Shown piece by piece: positions 61,811-64,000 of a stretch of DNA of 64,000 nt (the first letter of the stretch is position 1; each line of letters starts with the position of its first letter). Source of the stretch: Bradyrhizobium sp. YR681 (lineage in GTDB: Bacteria; Pseudomonadota; Alphaproteobacteria; Rhizobiales; Xanthobacteraceae); the NCBI RefSeq assembly GCF_000282615.1, contig NZ_AKIY01000247.1, forward strand, positions 17,458-81,457, read 5' to 3'. The notes beneath the pieces are model-generated. The model saw nothing but the letters and a program-made list of their open reading frames with translations. It did no database searches and had not been told where the DNA came from. Made by a program: the position numbers and the translations under genes.

Positions 61811-62482
61811 ATGAGCGCTCCTTCGACCCATCTCGTCATTGCCGATGATCATCCCCTGTTCCGCGACGCGCTGCGGCAGGCGGTGGCGAGCGTCCTGACC
61901 TCGGCCAGGATCGACGAGGCCGGATCGTTCGAGGATCTGACCAAATTGCTGGAACAGACCTCCGAGGTCGACCTGATCCTGCTCGACCTCTCGATGCCCG
62001 GGATCTCGGGCTTTTCCGGCCTGATCTATCTGCGCGCGCAATATCCGGCGATCCCGGTGGTGATCGTCTCGGCTTCCGACGACAGCGCCACGATCCGCCG
62101 CTCACTCGATTTCGGTGCCTCCGGTTTCATCCCGAAGCGTTTCGGCGTCGAGACGCTGCGCGACGCCATCCTCAAGGTGATGGAAGGCGACGTCTGGGTT
62201 CCCGCCGACACCGACCTGTCGGCCGCCACCGATCCCGACATGACGCGCCTGCGCGACCGCCTGGTGACGCTGACGCCGCAGCAGGTCCGGGTCCTGATGA
62301 TGCTGTCGGAAGGACTGCTCAACAAGCAGATCGCCTACGAGCTCGGCGTCTCCGAAGCCACCATCAAGGCGCATGTTTCGGCGATCCTGCAAAAGCTCGG
62401 CGTCGAGAGCCGGACCCAGGCGGTGATCGCGGCCGCGAGAATATCTGGCGGCCAGTGGAAGCAGGGCACGCCGACGGGGTAG
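61811..62482 (+). CDS. NarL/LuxR-family response regulator
   Basis: A 223-residue regulator. Receiver with DD at 12-13 and Asp59 in LILLDLSMPGISG; the helix-turn-helix follows as LTPQQVRVLMMLSEGLLNKQIAYELGVSEATIKAHVSAILQKL. I chose the ATG at 61811; the open frame extends 30 codons upstream. Its end faces the end of the hybrid kinase at 62631, so the two are convergent and may form a pair. The MHS transporter is divergent from it and is a possible target. Confidence 0.92.
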   Translation: MSAPSTHLVIADDHPLFRDALRQAVASVLTSARIDEAGSFEDLTKLLEQTSEVDLILLDLSMPGISGFSGLIYLRAQYPAIPVVIVSASDDSATIRRSLDFGASGFIPKRFGVETLRDAILKVMEGDVWVPADTDLSAATDPDMTRLRDRLVTLTPQQVRVLMMLSEGLLNKQIAYELGVSEATIKAHVSAILQKLGVESRTQAVIAAARISGGQWKQGTPTG

Positions 62483-62500
62483 GCGACGCGTCGTAGCGCG

Positions 62501-62571
62501 GTAGCCCGGATGGAGCGCAGCGCAATCCGGGGCGTTGTCCCCGCATTCCGCTTTGCTCCATGCGGGCTACG
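62501..62571. repeat. Palindromic repeat, GTAGCCCGGATGGAGC type
   Basis: Arms GTAGCCCGGATGGAGC and GCTCCATGCGGGCTAC with nested GCGCAATCCGGGG/CCCCGCATTCCGC-like pairs. It lies between the convergent regulator and kinase genes. Confidence 0.75.
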
Positions 62572-62630
62572 AGATCCTGCGTCGAATGACGATGTCACCT
62601 CTTGCCCGCAATGACGCTCGTGGAGACGCG

Positions 62631-64000
62631 CTACTCCGCAGCCACCATCTGCTGCGTGCGCCACTGTCCGAGCAGGGCGCGGAGCGAGGCCGGCTTCACC
62701 GGCTTGTTCAGGACCGCGATCTTCTCATCGCGCGCGGCCAGCTGCACGGCGGGGCTGCGATCGGCGGTGATCAGGATCGCGGGGATGGCGTCGCCGAAGC
62801 GGCGGCGGATGTCGCGGATCGCGGCGATGCCGTTGCCGCGGTCGAGGTGATAGTCGACCAGCAGGCCGGTGACGCGTTTGCCGGCGGCTTCGATCGCGGC
62901 GATCGCGGCTTCGGGATCGGCGACCGCGATCACCTCCGCGTCCCAGGCCTTCAACAGCGTGCGCATGCCGTCCAGGATCGCGGCGTCATTCTCGATGCAG
63001 ACGATCAGCGCGCCCGCGATCGGCGTGCGCGCCAGCGGCGTCGCGCTGGTGACGGCGGCGGTGAGGGTGATCGCCTTCGCCGTCGGCACGGTCACCGAGA
63101 AGACCGAGCCGCGGGTCGCGTTGGCGTCGATGGCGATGCCGTGGTTGAGCACGCGCGCCAGCCGCTCGACGATCGAGAGCCCCAGCCCCAGCCCGCGTGC
63201 GATTCGCGCACCCTGCTCGAGACGGTGGAATTCCTTGAAGATCTCGCCGCGCTTGACGATGGGGATGCCGACGCCGGTGTCGTAGACGCAGATCTTGAGC
63301 GAGGGGCCCTGGCGGCGGCAGCCGACCAGCACGCGGCCGCGCGGCGTGTATTTGATCGCGTTGGAGATCAGGTTCTGAAGCAGGCGCCGCAGCAGCAGCC
63401 GATCGGACTCGACCGGCAGCGAGCAGGGCACGAAGGCGAGCTCGAGGCCCTTGGCGCGCGCGATCGGCGCGAACTCGATCTCGAGCGAGCGCATCAGATC
63501 GGCCATCTTGAAGCTCGAGATCGAGGTCGCCATCGCGCCTGCATCGAGCCGGGAGATGTCGAGCAGCGCGCCGAGGATCTCCTCGATCGCCTGGAGCGAT
63601 TCGTCGATGTTCTCGACCAGCCGCGTCTCCTCGCCGCTGTGCTGGCGCTCGACCAGGCTCGTGACATAGAGCCGCGCGGCGTTCAGCGGCTGGAGGATGT
63701 CGTGGCTGGCGGCCGCGAGGAAGCGTGTCTTGGAGATGCTGGCATCTTCCGCGGCGCTCTTGGCCAGCGCCAGCTCGGAGTTCAGCCGGGTCAGTTCCTC
63801 GGTGCGGTCGCGCACGCGCTTTTCCAGCGTGGCATTGGCGCGTTCCAGCGCTTCGGCCGCCTCGAAGGTGGGCGTGACGTCGGTGAAGGTGATGACGAAG
63901 CCGCTGCCGGGCATGCGGTTGGTGAGCACCTCGATCACCATGTGGCGTTCCGGCAGGCGTTCGAGATAGGGCTCGCTGTCGGTGGTATAGGCGGCGAGCC
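62631..64000 (-). CDS. Hybrid sensor histidine kinase/response regulator, C-terminal part, cut by window edge
   Basis: The frame is open to base 64000, so the true start lies beyond the window. Visible parts are the end of a PAS-like region (GSGFVITFTDVTP), a coiled coil, the phospho-accepting His in FLAAASHDILQPLNAARLY, an ATPase domain with NLISNAIKYTP, VYDTGVGIP and GLGLGLSIVERL, and a C-terminal receiver with Asp in VTGLLVDYHLDRGNG and Lys in VLNKPVKPASLR. The phospho-relay layout resembles the NahK/ErcS-type hybrid kinases that pair with NarL-type regulators such as the one at 61811. Confidence 0.93.
   Translation of the reverse strand, partial: LAAYTTDSEPYLERLPERHMVIEVLTNRMPGSGFVITFTDVTPTFEAAEALERANATLEKRVRDRTEELTRLNSELALAKSAAEDASISKTRFLAAASHDILQPLNAARLYVTSLVERQHSGEETRLVENIDESLQAIEEILGALLDISRLDAGAMATSISSFKMADLMRSLEIEFAPIARAKGLELAFVPCSLPVESDRLLLRRLLQNLISNAIKYTPRGRVLVGCRRQGPSLKICVYDTGVGIPIVKRGEIFKEFHRLEQGARIARGLGLGLSIVERLARVLNHGIAIDANATRGSVFSVTVPTAKAITLTAAVTSATPLARTPIAGALIVCIENDAAILDGMRTLLKAWDAEVIAVADPEAAIAAIEAAGKRVTGLLVDYHLDRGNGIAAIRDIRRRFGDAIPAILITADRSPAVQLAARDEKIAVLNKPVKPASLRALLGQWRTQQMVAAE

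Overview
This window is core chromosome of a high-GC alphaproteobacterium, most likely Bradyrhizobium or a close relative in the Nitrobacteraceae. The evidence is the high-GC coding bias, a ChvG/ChvI-HprK-EIIA-HPr cluster, an aa3 oxidase operon with coxF, an F0 operon with both b and b' subunits, a PodJ-like protein, an IalB-family protein, and many imperfect palindromic intergenic repeats typical of that group. I saw no rRNA, tRNA, CRISPR array, prophage or insertion sequence. The window is cut inside lepA at the left edge and inside a hybrid histidine kinase at the right edge.

Layout. 1-10.5 kb: lepA (partial), a GT39-type glycosyltransferase, the minus-strand run chvI, chvG, hprK, EIIA-Man, HPr, then a HugZ-like protein and an exported TPR-CHAT protein. 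10.5-21.4 kb: pckA with a strong terminator, an acyltransferase of lower GC, a thioesterase, glgP, a divergent LysR/EamA pair, and a TIGR02186-TauE pair. 21.4-33 kb: a large PodJ-like Sel1 protein, a DUF2934 protein, then a PadR regulator divergent from a SnoaL-like gene and a beta-oxidation run (acyl-CoA dehydrogenase, thiolase, bifunctional hydratase/dehydrogenase). 33-41 kb: a beta-class glutathione transferase divergent from a MarR regulator, gshA, a double PAN-domain protein, a nucleotidyltransferase, a YjbR protein, signal peptidase I, TldD, a GNAT enzyme and an IalB protein. 41.5-48.3 kb: coxB-coxA-ctaB-coxF-ctaG-coxC, then a DUF983 gene and surf1. 48.4-54.7 kb: an NTF2-like gene and a divergent two-component pair, then thrC, an M16 peptidase and a GNAT enzyme. 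54.8-64 kb: an exported protein, the F0 operon atpI-B-E-G-F, an exported coiled-coil protein, a YjbQ enzyme, an MHS-family transporter with an unusual insert, and a NarL-type regulator facing a hybrid histidine kinase.

How the genes fit together. The strongest themes are envelope/carbon sensing (ChvG/ChvI with the PTS relay proteins and nearby pckA), fatty acid degradation, glutathione metabolism, and aerobic energy conservation (aa3 oxidase and F0). The most useful new observations are regulatory: tandem overlapping TATGC-N8-GCATA palindromes between padR and the beta-oxidation run; two 12-bp palindromes forming a larger inverted repeat between the glutathione transferase and marR; a possible FixK/FNR-type box upstream of coxB; and a possible stress-sigma-driven small RNA upstream of thrC ending in a clear intrinsic terminator. 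I did not find a wholly new multi-gene system; the exported TPR-CHAT protein is the closest candidate for unexplained protein biology.
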